A stretch of 6,494 bases of DNA, taken from assembly GCA_964425005.1 (NCBI GenBank), contig CAYRKT010000086.1, positions 1 to 6,494 on the forward strand, read 5' to 3'. The DNA comes from CAYRKT01 sp964425005. GTDB taxonomy: Bacteria > Synergistota > Synergistia > CAYRKT01. This document shows, piece by piece, positions 5,798-6,494 of the stretch. The position numbers and the translations under genes are program-made. The number at the start of each line of letters is the position of its first letter. Position 1 is the first letter of the stretch. The notes beneath the pieces were generated by a model, which saw nothing but the letters and a program-made list of their open reading frames with translations, was not told the DNA's origin and ran no database searches.

Positions 5798-6455
5798 ACT
5801 CCTCGGGCAGGGCCTCGAGGCACGCCACGATGGCTTCCGCCATGGCCGAGGCCAGGGCGGCCTGATAGCCGGGACTGGCTAGCCTCTGGGCCTCCACCGG
5901 GTTGGTGATGTAGCCCATCTCCAGCAGGAAGGCCGGCATCGCCGCTCCTCTAAGGACGAAGAAGGGAGCCTGGGCCACCCGAACGGCGTTGATCCCAGCC
6001 CTCCTCATCCGCTGGACGAAGAGCTCAGCAAGCCTTATGCTCTCGGATATCTTGGCGTTCTGCTGCATGTCACCCAGTATCCTCATCAGCATGTTAGTCC
6101 TCTCCTCCACAGCACCCCCGTTGCCGACCTCCTTGTTCTCGATGAGGGCCAGCTCCATGGCGTCCCTGTCCGTGGGGAGGGACATCAGATAAACCTCGAA
6201 GCCCTCACCCCTCCTGCCCGGGGGCAAAGCGTTGCAGTGAAGGCTGACGAAGAGGTCAGCCCTGGCGGCGTTGGCCACGTCCCTGCGCTCGGCCAGGCTA
6301 AGGTACCTGTCGTCCCTCCTGGTCATGACCACCCTGACGCCCCTGCGGGACAGCTCCCTCTCCAGGAGCAGGGCCACGGCCAGGTTCACGTCCTTCTCCC
6401 TGATCCCGCCCGCCCCGATGGCGCCGGGGTCCCTGCCGCCGTGGCCGGGATCCAC
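5790..6455 (-). CDS. N-acetylmuramoyl-L-alanine amidase (Amidase_3), 5' end missing
   Basis: Zinc enzyme that cuts the bond between N-acetylmuramic acid and the stem peptide of peptidoglycan, used in cell separation and wall turnover. The visible 221 residues hold the catalytic domain almost complete: DPGHGGRDPGAIG at 2-14 with zinc ligand His5, Glu20 in GGIREKD, His73 in SLHCNA, and the catalytic Glu179 in FLLEMGYITN. The GTG at 6455 encodes the Val of the VDPGHGG motif, so it is not the true start. A real gene would continue with a preceding strand, and usually a signal peptide or AMIN domain. Instead the next 39 bases are the reverse complement of this gene's own codons (see 6402-6494). 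The frame stays open to the edge but reads an implausible DPARPDGAGVPAA. I therefore end the reliable coding sequence at about 6455. It is the first visible gene of the operon, six bases before the GerMN gene. Confidence 0.88.
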   Translation of the reverse strand: MDPGHGGRDPGAIGAGGIREKDVNLAVALLLERELSRRGVRVVMTRRDDRYLSLAERRDVANAARADLFVSLHCNALPPGRRGEGFEVYLMSLPTDRDAMELALIENKEVGNGGAVEERTNMLMRILGDMQQNAKISESIRLAELFVQRMRRAGINAVRVAQAPFFVLRGAAMPAFLLEMGYITNPVEAQRLASPGYQAALASAMAEAIVACLEALPEEWR

Positions 6456-6494
6456 GGCGGCAGGGACCCCGGCGCCATCGGGGCGGGCGGGATC
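6402..6494. repeat. Perfect inverted repeat at the right end of the window
   Basis: Bases 6402-6444 are the exact reverse complement of 6452-6494: 43-base arms without mismatch around a 7-base centre (CCGGGAT). The left arm is ordinary amidase coding sequence, and the right arm copies it backwards and stops at the last base of the window. A short natural self-pairing in the gene (CCGTGG/CCACGG around the DPGHGG codons) sits at the apex, as expected when a strand folds back and primes on itself. Most likely a chimeric read or contig-end artefact; a true palindrome cannot be ruled out from this window. Confidence 0.95.

Noticed and set aside
5217..5882. Open frame of 221 codons on the plus strand, opposite the GerMN gene and the amidase end
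   Set aside because: Gly/Pro/Gln/His-rich shadow product; it spans two well-supported minus-strand genes and their junction.
6402..6494. Transposon end, attachment site or hairpin telomere
   Set aside because: The left arm is normal amidase coding sequence with the catalytic motif, and no transposase or recombinase lies nearby. A fold-back artefact explains the structure more simply.

Overview
The window is GC-rich chromosomal DNA. Arg is mostly AGG, purine-rich Shine-Dalgarno (SD) sites are strong, and GTG/TTG starts are very common. It encodes a diderm-type or otherwise motile, signalling bacterium (chemoreceptor, c-di-GMP synthase) with housekeeping genes. The gene content and style resemble Synergistota, and gerM-rph-rdgB is also a known order in Bacillota such as Bacillus subtilis. 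The phylum is an inference and cannot be proved from this sequence alone. No phage, transposon, CRISPR, tRNA or rRNA was seen.

Layout, left to right. Bases 1-704 (minus) hold the N-terminal third of a methyl-accepting chemotaxis protein that runs off the left edge. A divergent intergenic region of about 190 bases (705-896) follows. It carries a TATAAT-type promoter for the plus-strand gene at 897-2366, a membrane diguanylate cyclase with a periplasmic solute-binding-protein-like sensor. That gene converges on a tight minus-strand cluster, read from right to left: N-acetylmuramoyl-L-alanine amidase (partial), GerMN-domain membrane protein, RNase PH, RdgB/HAM1 nucleotide pyrophosphatase, SecG, and nicotinate phosphoribosyltransferase. 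Gaps in the cluster run from a 62-base overlap to about 42 bases, so it is probably one operon. A candidate intrinsic terminator lies in the convergent gap near 2347-2395.

The operon joins cell-envelope genes (amidase, GerMN protein, SecG) with RNA and nucleotide housekeeping (RNase PH for tRNA 3' ends, RdgB for clearing ITP/XTP, NAPRTase for NAD salvage). The left side is a divergent signalling pair, a chemoreceptor and a ligand-sensing c-di-GMP synthase.

The most unusual structure is the right end. Bases 6402-6494 form a perfect inverted repeat (43-base arms, 7-base centre) that runs to the last base and cuts off the amidase exactly at its VDPGHGG motif. It looks like a fold-back chimera at a contig end rather than biology. 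I found no convincing undescribed system; the region is otherwise ordinary core genome.
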